Shown: piece after piece, positions 1-11,700 of the stretch | How positions within the stretch are numbered: position 1 is the first letter of the stretch | Layout: every line of letters begins with the position of its first letter | Assembly: GCF_964204645.1 (NCBI RefSeq) | Contig: NC_134026.1 | Coordinates: 19,734,650 to 19,798,649 of the forward strand | Direction of reading: 5' to 3' | DNA: 64,000 nt | From: Tubulanus polymorphus | Taxonomy: Eukaryota; Nemertea; Palaeonemertea; Tubulaniformes; Tubulanidae | Notes under the pieces: generated by a model | Database searches by the model: none | Told to the model about the DNA's origin: nothing | What the model saw: the letters and a program-made list of their open reading frames with translations, nothing else | Program-made: the position numbers and the translations under genes

Positions 1-296
1 AGCCATCAGGATTCAAGTCCATGAACACTAGTTACCAATGGCTCAAGCCACTTAGCTATAGTGCCTCTTATCAATTACCATGAGGATGTCTAAACCATTT
101 GAAATGAGCTTCTGTTTTCATATTAGATTTCATACAAATCTTCTTCACTGCATTTCTACAATTCACTTGGGAATTTGATCATTCTATATGGGGAATTTAT
201 GGAGACAGCTATCTTTTCTGTATGGGTTTTGATGTTTCATCTGCATATTTTATTCCTTTATCAAATGTTTCATGGTATATAAATATTTTTTTATAG

Positions 297-1178
297 TTTG
301 ACAAAGCTGAACAATCAGCAATTAAGAAGATTGATGAACTGATAGAGAACTACCTGGGTGTTGCAGACGGTGTTTTAGGTAAGTAACTTCTGAGTGTGAT
401 ATCGTTTCTTATGATATTCATAGCAAGGAATAATTTGACGGAATTAATGAATTAAAACTGAATCTGGATTGTAATGCTGTAGTGGGATGCAATGCAAAAG
501 CAGAGACTGGTTGCATAGTCGAGGCCTTAGATATAATGCAGCAGCCTAAGTTTATTTTGGCTTAATTGCAAATCTGGACTATTTGCTAGCAAGCTTCTAG
601 TTTTGAGAAACTCTAGAAGAGCCATCGACTGAGAAGCACTGCCACCACTATGATCTGAACCTGTTCGAGTTCTTGGTTAAGATTCTGCTATAGGGTAACA
701 TGTTCGCTGATGACTACGAGACATCACCTAGTTCCGGTCCTTCCATCATTGCCACTGCCAGCCATTATCATAGCTGATCCTGCTTCTTATGCACTTGTTT
801 CAATTTCGCAGTCTGGCAATCGGAATGATAGAATTCCTGATTGTTGGCGATGTGAACAAAACGTGTAAAAGCATTGAAAATGAACTGATTTTTATGTAAG
901 AAGTGTAGAACTACGCGGAATACTGTGATGGTTTAAACCGCTCGGCCACTGCGAAAAATCGTTACCTGATCTTGTTGTTAATTTCAGCTCAAAGTATATG
1001 GGAAATCGGCAAGTCGAAGGATAATCCGAGTCAATTCGCGTTGGAGGTGGACAACAACTTCTCGGAGTTCGGCTTCTCCGACGAGATCGTGTTCGACATC
1101 TGGGGCGCTATCGGCGATGCGAAAAGCGGCCGACTAGCCGCTCAAGACGAAGCGATCGAATTCAACGAACAGTTTTAA
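297..1178 (+). CDS. GIPC: GIPC-family PDZ adaptor, C-terminal two exons (5' part outside window)
   Basis: Two exons are visible: 297-378 (acceptor ttatag, donor gtaagt, leaves phase 1) and 988-1178 (acceptor tttcag, stop TAA at 1176-1178). Joined they read ...AIKKIDELIENYLGVADGVL then AQSIWEIGKSKDNPSQFALE and, near the end, DEIVFDIWGAIGDAKSGR. This is the GIPC homology 2 (GH2) region at the C-terminus of GIPC proteins; the block VFD.WGAIGDAK is its most conserved part. In other animals GIPC proteins bind receptor tails through a central PDZ domain and myosin VI through GH2, linking cargo to endosomal motors. The PDZ and GH1 exons are not in the window. The tail after GDAKSGR (about 15 residues, acidic) is not something I recognise as conserved. 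Which vertebrate paralogue it matches cannot be decided from this fragment. Confidence 0.87.
379..987. other. GIPC last intron, with tRNA-like SINE remnants
   Basis: No coding signal is seen. On the minus strand a tRNA A-box-like stretch (TGGCCGAGCGG) lies at about 931-952. Sequence around 600-650 resembles the body of the better preserved SINE at 6346-6543 (shared GTGGCGACAG/CTTGGTCGA-type words). The two pieces are about 270 bp apart, so this is at best a disrupted or old copy. Confidence 0.35.
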
Positions 1179-2114
1179 CACGCAGCTCTCAGTTGTCGTT
1201 TCGCTCGCGCTCGTCCTCCGTCTGAATGAAGAATCGGACGTTCTTGAATAATGATAGTTATGATGTTAATAGAGAAAGTAACGATGATTGAAAAATGGCC
1301 ATTCGATAATTATGTGATAATAATGACGCAAGGTCCACTGTTCCATAATATATATACCTTGCCAAATCGGGGGAAATCTATCTAAAACCATCTTTAACCG
1401 TCTTGAAATGAAATGAATTGCGAGTTCACTACTGAATCATAAACTATGGCTATATTGCCGTACTGTTTGTTCTTTTTTGGCCAGGTAAGATATCTATGGA
1501 ATTCTTACACCTAGTATATGCGATGAAGTGGTATAACCATAGTTTACTGTATTGGAAAATTGTAGCTCTGTACTCTGTTGGCTTCGTGAACATAAAAGAA
1601 ACGTGGCCCTACAGGAGGAACATGGCGCATACCAAATATACAATGCTATACCATGCACGAAATACTTCTATGAACGGGAAGTCTTCAGCCTTGGACGTAC
1701 TAGCCGAATTTCGCTGGAATTCATTTGGGTCTGTGCTGAATATCAAATGGATAAATACATGCATATGAGATACTCTTTCTCGACGTCTGGTTTTTGGTAT
1801 TTATCTGATTGCGTTAAAATGGAATGAATGCTTGACTGTACGTATAGAACAAGTTCAATTCAGGGGAGTGCCGATTTAGCGTCAGGACGTCGGACATACC
1901 AGCCTGTATCCAGTGATGAAATTCGGCTAGTGCATCTGCGGTTCTATATTCTGTTGTCCAAATTTTGTTTTTGAAAGAGCAGCACTACACGTTTTCACAT
2001 GGAAATGAATGAAATTGGTGACTAAGAATTCTTGGACGTTGATAATGTAAATGTAAAATAATTTTATGAATTAGTAATTGGGACTGATTTGCGTAGTAGT
2101 GACCTAAGTCCTAA

Positions 2115-2440
2115 ATCCCGGGGCCGGTTCCATAGTCGAGTGATCTTAAATCTTAAGACTGTTCTTTAAAGTTGTTAGATGGGCTATAGAACCGAGAAGG
2201 TCTGTCTTAGACTGGTCTTAAGTCTAAGCCATGACATCGGCACCAGTCCCTGAATCTTAAGACTAGTCCTAAGCCGTTAGGTTGGCTATAGAACTAAGAA
2301 TGACGGTTGTAGATTGGTCTTAAGGCTGAGCCATGACTTTGGAACCAGCTACTGGGTCTTAAGACTAGTCTTAAGTTGTTAGATCGGCTATAGAACTAAG
2401 AATAATGGTCTTTGACTGGTCTAACCGCGCAACATGCCCC
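2115..2440. repeat. Family D: tandem 103-bp repeat with CTTAAGACT motifs, three units
   Basis: Three imperfect units about 103 bp apart share the words CTTAAGACT, GTTAGAT.GGCTATAGAAC, AGACTGGTCTTAAG and AAGCCATGAC. Each unit is partly self-complementary (GGTTCCATAGTC... against ...CCATGACATCGGCACC). Single-unit relatives are at 24885-24985 and 63808-63930, and a weaker one near 23399-23480, so this is a dispersed family and not a local satellite. Confidence 0.7.
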
Positions 2441-2935
2441 TGGGGTTATAAAATAGTTGATTGAATACCATCGCTAGCTTGGCTCTTTGTATGTCTCGGA
2501 AAAGAGCGATTTGCACAAATTTGTTGTTGAATTTGATGCACTAATTTATGTAGAAATCGAATAATTCTGCGATTGGAGGGATATGCACGCGTCTATAAGT
2601 AATTCACGTATGTGTAAAACGCGTGGGATGCAAAAATGCGGAATGGAATCCGTATTTTTAATATCCGAATTTAAATTAACATTCCATTCGTGTTTATCTT
2701 TATATTTATCACACAGTAAAGCTGTTTAATCCGTATCACTCTGCAGAGGTTTAATGAGAAATCAAGGTCCATTCGTCCATGCTTCATGTCAGATTTATGA
2801 GAATTGTTACTTTGAAGTCATTGTGGGAAATGCATAGTGAACAGAAATTCATATCGTCTTTAGCCAATAAGAAATCGTAATTCATTTATTCAATGATATC
2901 CACTGTATGTAATACAACAGGCTAACTGATTAGTT

Positions 2936-3050
2936 CCACAGATTTTCTGGGCGGGTATTACCTTTAAGCCGGGGGCTAACTAAATTAAAAATTTGTTAAG
3001 TTGGCCCCCGGGTTAAAAGTAATACAAGTCTGTAAAACTGGCCCCTGGTT
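2936..3050. repeat. Family A foldback element, copy 1
   Basis: A hairpin-forming element. The left arm contains GGTATTACCTTTAAGCCGG and the right arm CCGGGTTAAAAGTAATAC, followed by TGTAAAACTGGCCCCTGG. Better-preserved copies at 11371-11473 and 20909-21020 show that the ends are GGGCCYGGTTTTATAGACT-like. This copy has decayed at its left tip. Confidence 0.7.
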
Positions 3051-4027
3051 TCTAAGTTCAATCTAAATTTCAATTCCTGTAAAATCCATGGATTATCTGA
3101 TTATCGTTAAACTCATCGGAATTGAGCGGCTTTACCTGTACATATATTAGCAAATTATACACTTATCATGTAAAAAAATTGTGTCTTTCAAACTTATCAC
3201 ATTCCACCTTTTTCCGAGCGTTACGGTCGCCTCTGGGCCGCCGTCGTAACATTGGTTTTCAATACGCACCACATGAATCTGTCCAATAATTTACTGCACT
3301 GTCCATCAGGCATTCCGTCGTCTTTAAAACCGAAATGTAGTACTTATAAAAAGATATTTATATATATACATATACATATATATTTATTATGATTATGATT
3401 ATAATTATAATTGTATGTTTATTGTGATTCTTTTGTCAGTGATCGAGCTTTTTGCTTTCGAAATGTTACTTTGTATTTGGATGTTTCGAACGCGATCTGG
3501 TCGGCAGATAGATAGCGTTTTCAAGTTCGGTTATATACATATATACGAAATTTACCAATTCGTGGAATATTTTAAATTTGAACTAACCAACTGCACATGT
3601 GTCGCAATTTTAAATCGGATGTTACGTTATGGTCAACCTACGATCTAATTGAAATTATTATCAGAGTTAACTTGTTACAGATTAAATCGCATTCCAACCA
3701 GATGTAAAGTACTACTGCGGGTAGAGTCTACTCTCATTATGGTACCCTAAAAAGAATCAATAATACTCTTGAAATCGGACTTGTTTCTAAATCGACTACC
3801 ACTATTTTTTATGTCAACTTACTCCCATTGTGATGAATTTGTACTCTGAATGAAAATATCAAGTTAGCCAGCCCTAGACTCCAAGAAAACTCGACCTTTA
3901 GATTTGTTACAAGTATGTGTGAGCGATACCGGGTGTACAAACATATTTGATGTTTAGATGAAGCTTACATTCGAATTTTTGTAATAAGCCCGCTGCTAGG
4001 TCATTTAAGGTCACTTAGTGTCCGTAA

Positions 4028-4160
4028 CCGAGGCCCAGCTTTATTAAAAAGTTATCCTTAAATCTTTTTGTTTAGTTGCTACTTCGGGTTTTCAACGAGG
4101 ACAACAATTCAAACCAAACAGTTTAAAGCATAAACTTTAGCGTGAAACTAGATCTAGGGA
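4028..4160 (-). repeat. Family B foldback element, diverged reverse copy
   Basis: In reverse complement it shares TTTGAATTGTTGTCCTC and the flanking AGTTTCA...AAAGTTTA words with the copy at 57869-58005. The tip GGCCCAGCTTTATTAAAAAG corresponds to the GGGCCCAGTTTCACAAAA tip of the family. It is diverged, so its ends are approximate. Confidence 0.5.
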
Positions 4161-4684
4161 GGTCCCTGCTGGAAGGAACAAATTTCATCAATGGCGATAA
4201 ACTTAACATCGTTGTTGGGACAATGAAAATTTTTTTGAGATATGAAAATAATTTCTAGTAATAGCAATTAATGTACCGGTAGTATCTTTTGAAAATCATT
4301 TCAAATGTAGGTGCTATGTAATAAGATGCTTTCAGAGGGATACGACCTGCTTGCCACTCATATAGGATGATCTTCAGTCTCATGATGAAAGCAATGAATA
4401 ATTTACATTGGATTGGTTAAATTTTTTTTGTTTTGTGTGTTCAGAATTAAATCATCAGCGCTGTAGTAGTGCCTTAAAAATCTGTTTTCATGTATACTTT
4501 AAGTTGGTGTACTTATGAAAGTGCGAACGGATTCTACATCAAAGAAATATGATGATCATTTTGTGTTGCATATCAATGTTGTTGATGATATAATTATAAT
4601 GTCTTACTTTATTGAAAATATATACGAAATGAACACATCTTGCATGCAAAGATATGTAACAGTTGCTTTATGTCTTTTTCGGTT

Positions 4685-5135
4685 ATTGGTTCTCAGGCTT
4701 CCGTGAGACCCGTATTATCGTACTGTCGGTGTGTGTGTCTTTCGGCTACTTAGCTTTGTTGCACTATATGCTCCTGTAGTGGCCAAGCCGAGGACCATAA
4801 TGATAATAGTGGGTCGATCTTGATGAAACTTGGGTTCAATGTTAGTATAGGTTTCTAGTGGTGCACTACAAAGAATGGGCCAAGTGCACCACCTAGTGCC
4901 AGAACTACGGGTAGGCACTAAAAATTGTCAGCGACATGACCATAACCGAGAAAGGGTTGAAATTCAGTAAGTTGTCTTTACACAATTTAGCTATTGGCCT
5001 TTGATATAACATATCAAAAATGCAATGGGAACTGACGCATGATAATTTCAGAGTTTTCGCAGGTTTCCTTTCACCTATTGATGAGAGAGGCCAGTAAGGG
5101 GATCCTTTACAAGGAATTGCCACCATCAGGCTTCG
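4685..5135. repeat. Family F dispersed repeat, copy 1
   Basis: The stretch starting GGTTCTCAGGCTTCCGTGAG matches 37143-37470 over several hundred bases. Shared words include CGTACTGTC, TGTGTGTCTTTC, GGCTACTTAGC, GGTCGATCTTGATGAAACTT, AATGTTAGTAT and GTCAGCGACATGACC. It encodes nothing I recognise. It looks like a non-autonomous interspersed repeat with ill-defined ends. Confidence 0.65.
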
Positions 5136-5712
5136 TGAACGTGATAGACAAAATCAGAGACCGATGGATGGTCAATCTGCTAGGGCAGATTTCATTTTTC
5201 ATAGTTGACTAGTGGTGGGAGCCAATAACTGAACGTGCTATATAGTTTGGTCTTGATGCATTTCGCATATTCGGCCATCTTGGACATAGGTCTGAACTAC
5301 TGCAACCGTGCGCAATCCTGTGGTCGACTTTTTCTGACAGACTGACATTCTGTTTCACTTAAATTGTGACAAGCTCTGAAAACCGAAATTCGCCCTGGCT
5401 GATCTTTCTTTCAATTGCCCAGATTTTGTTGGATCCATGCCCTCTGAAAATTGTTGCTCTATCATAGTGGTGGCCAAGCATCTGCACCTTTTTCGACTAG
5501 AAATTGGTGTGACCTAAGGTATATCTGCAATGGATGGTATATGGTATACATAGTAATTCATTTATTGGTCAGAAAACCATTTCAACATATCTCCAAGTTC
5601 AACAGATCCCACTTGAGCAAAGCGTACTGCATCTTTGTCCACTAACAATCAAGTCCAGTAGAAAAATCATAGGCTCTTCCAATAAAGACGAGGATTAGCA
5701 ATATATACAATC

Positions 5713-5718
5713 TTTATT
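5713..5718 (-). terminator. ERI3 polyadenylation signal AATAAA
   Basis: TTTATT on the plus strand reads AATAAA on the minus strand, 79 bp beyond the ERI3 stop codon at 5797-5799. The position would give a short 3' UTR and is a normal distance from a stop codon. The cleavage site itself is not visible. Confidence 0.6.
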
Positions 5719-5796
5719 CAAACAGATGGAAAATTTACAATGTCGTCAGAATAATTGAGAGACTAGAGCTGAAAAATCTTTTGGTCATTGTTTTTG

Positions 5797-8700
5797 TCAC
5801 CTCCTAGTGGATATATCTGCTATCGCACCTCTTTCTGCTAGTTTTTTCAGAATGTTGGCGATATTTCTACAGTCGTCTGAAATTGAGAAAGTTAAAACGA
5901 TACTAATGCTACACCAGGGTGGCCACTTTCCACCCATTTACAAATTCCCAGTTTTCCCCGATTTATCCAGTTTTCCTTGATTCATCATCTATGTGAATAC
6001 AAAAAAAACCCTGAATGAATCAAGAGAAATTTCTAGGGGTTTAAAATGTTACAATTCATTCATTTTTCATCGAGTCAGATATTGATAAAGAAACACTTTG
6101 TCAATAACATATCCGAATTCCCTGAGTTTTCCAGGTTTATGGTAAAATTCGTCAAACCCCCTGAGATTTCAGTACCCTGATTTTTCTGATTCCCTGAGTT
6201 TTCTAGGTCAGTGGCCACCCTATAAAACAGACAATTCTGAGCTTTATATGAAGCTATGTACAAAAGCATATTCCTGGAGAGATGTGCTGGAGGGGGAATT
6301 GAGACAGTAGGACACAAGTTGAGGTAGTGACATCACAGAATTTAATTTTTTTAACACCCTCTACCCGCTAAGCGCCACGTAGGGCATTATAAGCGGGTTT
6401 GATGTTTCTTTTTCCCAATGGGGAGAGACCAGAGAAGAACCTTCGACCAAGAAACTCTGTCGCCACCAGGGTTTGAACCCATAAACCCTGGATTGACGAG
6501 ACCAGTGACTGGCGGCTTAACACACTCGGCCACTGCGCCTCAAAGAATTTAAATCTACATCCATTATTGCAGCCTGGTGCTTTTTCACGTGACCTCAGCG
6601 TATCGGTGGTCGAACACAATCACATGACAGACCATCAAAGTTTGCAGGAACTATTGAAGTCCACCACGGAATTACAGTCAGACTGGGATAAGTTGTCGCC
6701 AATTTTGAGTCGCAATTCGTGCATATCCTGTTCAATCTACTAAGAGTAAGACGTTAATTTGGATAAGTCGTTAACATAATATGACGACTATGACTATGAC
6801 CAGCTATGACGACTTAAAACAGTTTGACTGAAAATGTATTTGTTTATATATCAATTTTCTATACAACTTTTTCACTGAAACTCACCGATGCCACTGTGGT
6901 GTCTACCTTCGTGTTGAATTCGTAGCATGTTCAGCATGTCCATCATTCCTTTTGGAAACGTTCCCGTCACACTGGAGTAAACCTGAAAAATACACAAGAG
7001 CTCAAAGTTAGTAATCTGTTCCTAAACAAAGAATTTTGATCCGTTGAAATAGATTTCATCTCCGGTCAAGATTCCACAATGTTTTATGAAGAGTTTTTAT
7101 CTATTGATAGATTGGATATGTAGAGCTCTATACGAAGCCTAATACCAGTGGTTATTTAACTTGTTTGGATACCGATAAAATAGCCTACCTTTTTGATGTT
7201 GATCCATTGGTTGAAATATTCCGAACATTCCATATCGAAATATTCGCATTGGCTGGGAAGCCTGCAAATAAATAAAAGCGAACTTCGATAAATGTGATAC
7301 AGTAACACAGGTAGAAGGCTTCAAAAGAATGCTGTCTCTATACCAGGTTGAAAGTTTGAAAAACAAGTAGGCATAGGCCTATACGAAGTGAATAAAGGCA
7401 TACACCAGTAAACAGTAAACCCCTATTTATTCAGTGAAGGTGAAATCAGTAAACTCGGTGGGCGATTTTACTAAAATGTTTTTGGTAAACCTTCAATTTT
7501 CCTGATTCTCAGCTCGGTATCCAGCCATCTCAGCGAGCTATTTACCGTCCCAGCGCAACCGAAAAGGCAGAGTCTAATGTTACAAATGAAAGCATCCATA
7601 GGGAAACAGCTTTGTTGCCAGAAATGATTATTGAATTTTATGTCGATACAGTTTATAAAGCCCGAGCAAATCTCGAATACATGTATAAACTTTATAAATA
7701 TTGACTTGAAATAAAGTTAATAACAGGACGATAAATAGCTGAAGTAGCCCTAGGCAAAGACAAGCATTCCATGGGCTGTTTCACAGAATTAATTCATTTA
7801 AGTTTAATCAGTACCAGCATTGTGTTATTGCGGTGAATGAGATTTAGTTATTCCGCGAAATGGGCCCCAGATCTATAACACCTCTGACAAATTTTAAGAA
7901 ATGGAATACTGGGGTACGTCAAATGCATTTCAAGTTTGACTTACATTGTTTTCAGATCCCAGTCGCCACAGGTAACAAATGCAGAATTTTGAAATGTTAA
8001 ATTGTGATCACTCCTCCATTGGTCGAATTCCTGAATAAGAAGAAAAGTGAATTAAACAGCAGCTAATTCATCTCATCAAGCCACAATGCCACCTACTAGA
8101 AATCGATTTCATAGAACAAAGTTTTTCAACAACAGGCAAAGAAAACTACATGTCTTTTGACCATAACTTCTCCAAATTCTTACCTTTAAGACCTCTTCTA
8201 TATGCGGCTGTCCATCGACCATATCTTGCACAATACCAGTTAACTACAGAGAAAATATACGAAAGGTTCAATGACCTTGAGACTCAAGAAAATCAAAAGT
8301 TCCAGAGTTTGGGAAAATGAAGCAAAAAGCGCCCACGACATGCTAGGGGATGATGTAGCTAGAAAAGTTATTAAGTTAATAGGTGCCATACATTTGCGCT
8401 TAAATATAATTCAGAATTCAAAATTTTGCACCAGGATTCAAAAAGTTTTGATATAAATCATATATCGAAAAACTAGGAGTTCAGTCATGTACATCGCATA
8501 AACCAGGGAAGTGTGATGAGATGGAATACGGACGCTATTGTGCAGCTCTTGTCGAATGTGCGTTGTAATTGCCCTAAAGCCGATAACGGTTCGTCGGCGA
8601 GCGCTTTGTTACGTAATGCGCCGATAAGCGATAACCAGCGAGATCGGGAATCTCCGTAATAATTCAGTTGTTTCCGAATATCGGTTTTTCATCCCATAAT

Positions 8701-11700
8701 AAACTTATATAAAAATTCCTCTGTAAACTGGTTAAACTCAACACCTGATTTCCCCTCATCAATTTTAGTCGATCAACTTGTATTCACAATTGTCTTAAAT
8801 TTAAGTGCCCCCTAGTTTGTCTCTTAACTGCTTCTCTTTAATCTGTTTTAGCGTGTTACTGTTTCTACGTTAATTTTCCTTTAGTTAGTATCATCTCTGA
8901 TTACTTGAATTAGTCTCTTTGTCTCTGGATTGTATATATCTCTCATAATTTCTGTAGTATTCATTATTTCTGAATATGACTATTAGGACATAGACGAAAC
9001 GTTGAATAAACTACTAACATTTTTGGACTTTTTCGTTATCATTGTGGGATTCTCTCTACATCGCTTCAGACGGATATAGGGTTTTATCAATCGTGATATC
9101 GGTTCTTTCCGCTGTATTAAAATGGCAACGGTTGTCAACGAAATTATAAATGATGACGATTTTGATGATCTATTCTTTGATAGTGACGAATTGGTTCAGA
9201 TCGATACGGAAATATTACGGGAATCCTCTGGATCAGGATCAACTAATTCGGCCGATTCTAGTGAGTGTTATTCCTTTTGAATCAATGAAATATCGGAATA
9301 GTTTCCACCTAATTGCAGGCACTTTATTCTTTCCTTTTCTTTTTCATATAGGTACTTCTCAGGCTCAGCTGAGACTGCGATCTGAACACGAGAAAACACA
9401 CATACAGGTATTTTTTACATTTATTTTTATAATCAATACAATCCTTTTAGGTTATAAAATAATAAACGAATACAGAAAATAATATATAAACATAATATAA
9501 AAAATCCAGATAAGTACACGTTAAAATAATAATCATTATTATTATTTTCGCAGGAACACTATATATTTGGAAAAGGCTATGACTGAAGTGATTAACCATC
9601 GAGTATTTAAATTCAGTTCAAATGGAATGGCAGCAGTACATTATGGAAAATCGATCGATAAAATTTTGACTACAAATACGTCGCCGTCCAGACTTGGAAT
9701 TAACCAGTGGTTTACATGTCCATTGTTTTAATTTGATAGTCACAGGGACAGTTTTTTTAACGTTTTTGTTCTTACGCCATTTTTGTAATTTGACACGACA
9801 CATATTACAGATATATATCGGGTACTGTTCAGTATCATCATCAAAATCAATGTTGAACAACTCCTTCACATGGCTTTTGAAATTATTTTTATCGATAGGA
9901 CGACGATCCGGAGGTTTCGCATTTTTTCCACACAATCGACAAAGATCCATGACTAAAAACAAGAAAAGGTTAATTAAATGAGATTGCTGATGCTATTTAG
10001 GCAACTTGGTTTATATGGGGGACAATAATTTGTAGGCCTAATGTAAGCGTTATCAAGTAACATTATTATGTAGTAAATACACATTTTAAAGATCATACTT
10101 CGTGTATATGTTTGTGTCGTAACATAGCAACATGACGTCAGAAACGAAAGCTGCGCGAGTCTGGGCCGAAATATTTGACATCTTCAAGGCCCAAATAACG
10201 CTAACCCGGAATCGGAACGAACTGGCAAAAACATATGTTTAACACATAAAAACAGACTTTAATCACAATATAAATACTTAATGTTCCGATACCGGGTTTC
10301 GGAGATATAGAAGAATAAAAATACATACCTTTTTGGACAAATTTTACGAGAAATTGTTGAATTTCAACCGATTTTCTAAAGAAAAATATGTGTATACACA
10401 GCCACTTCCACGTTGTTCAATGAACTGCAGTGCGCATGCGTAGTATCGATCGCAGAACATTTATCGGGCTAAAACTATTGCGGGTTGTTCTGCGACCGAA
10501 TCAAAGTTGATGTTGACTGGTGTTCAGCTGGTAACACACACTCGATAAGCGTAGCTTACTGCTGTTGCGTTAACCTTTGATGTACGGGCTGAATTGAATA
10601 GCCTACATCTGGCAATTAAAAGCGTCCGTATTCCATCTCATCACACTTCCCTGCATAAACTAAGCGTCCAATGACACCATGCTTATCACTTGGTAAAATG
10701 CCGTTAATCAATGACTTTGATACTCATTACAATCAAAATTATATAGCTCTCAGAATTCAAGCCAAAAATTATCTTTTTGGGCACAAAAAAATGTTACAGG
10801 ACGGCCATCTCGTGTCCGCCCGACCCAATTTCTCATAATGATAGGCCTTAAATCTAAAAGTTTCCCTTGAAAACCTCAAAAATGTCAAAAAATGGCTAAC
10901 AACAATGGCTACCAGTCAGCCATCTTGACTTTGAGCGGGACAGTTTTTTGGCCGCAGATGTGTCTAGGGTAGACATGTACAAACCAAATAATCCATATCT
11001 GATTCTTCAAAACTTTCAAAAATAACTGGATATGTTGAATGGATGCACAGACCGATAGACAATAGAAAGTGAATGCAATAGCCTGCTTGCTGGGTCTGCC
11101 ACCATGTAGTCTAACCCTTGTCTGGTAAATTCAGAATACCCAGTCACCTTTAGTGACTTGTATTCTGCATGTTTTACATACCTCAATACAGAAATCTGTC
11201 AGTTGTTTGTTGATTTTCGGCTGTACATACCGATGAAATTCAGCTTCAACCTCGAATGTTTTTCCATTTACTTTCAATACCGGAAACTCAATAATTTCCT
11301 AGAAAATATGATAATATGCTGAAATGAGTGGGCCAATAAGAATAAGATGCTGAAAAATACATAATATACAGGGCCTGGTTTTATAGACTGGTATTACCTT
11401 TAACCCGGGGGCTAACTAAACTCATTTTCAATTGAGTTACTCCCCGGGTTTAAGGTAATACCAGGCTTGGCTCTGAAAGTTGACACTCACTTGTACTAAT
11501 GCTGCATCACTTAAGATTTACCACATGGGTTATTAGCGTATCACAACTTTGAAGTTAAAATAACTTCATTTCACTTAGGCTAGCCCATCCAAAAAACCAA
11601 CGATTAGAAGGTCACTGAATGAGCCTATCGGTAAACCTACCTGAGGACGTAACCGAATGTTCCTCTCACACGTCGCCTCGAAGTCGAGGACCAAGTAATG

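Larger units (their letters stand above)
1179..5712. other. Intergenic region between GIPC and ERI3
   Basis: About 4.5 kb with no convincing gene. It should hold the GIPC 3' UTR, but I could not fix its polyadenylation site. The open frames at 1496-1827, 3415-3648 and 4515-4706 lack conserved motifs and look like chance. The region carries four dispersed repeats listed separately (2115-2440, 2936-3050, 4028-4160, 4685-5135). Confidence 0.6.
8504..10653. mobile_element. 2.15-kb DNA transposon in ERI3 intron 2, 33-bp perfect TIRs, 7-bp TSD
   Basis: The left terminus begins CAGGGAAGTGTGATGAG and continues ATGGAATACGGACGCT. The right terminus (10621-10653) is its exact reverse complement over 33 bases. 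The 7-bp word CATAAAC lies immediately outside each end (8497-8503 and 10654-10660), a clean target duplication. Inside are two divergently placed coding candidates (9121-9592 plus, 9618-9950 minus), listed separately, and no recognisable DDE/D transposase. Perfect ends suggest fairly recent movement by a transposase supplied elsewhere, or encoded here by a family I do not recognise. A 7-bp duplication argues against Tc1/mariner (TA), piggyBac (TTAA), hAT (8) and Transib (5). The superfamily is left open. Confidence 0.88.

Noticed and set aside
9618-9950. THAP finger or RAG1/Transib-like protein
   Set aside because: The THAP C-x2-H end is absent, and the 7-bp target duplication and CAGGG ends do not fit Transib (5 bp, CAC ends).
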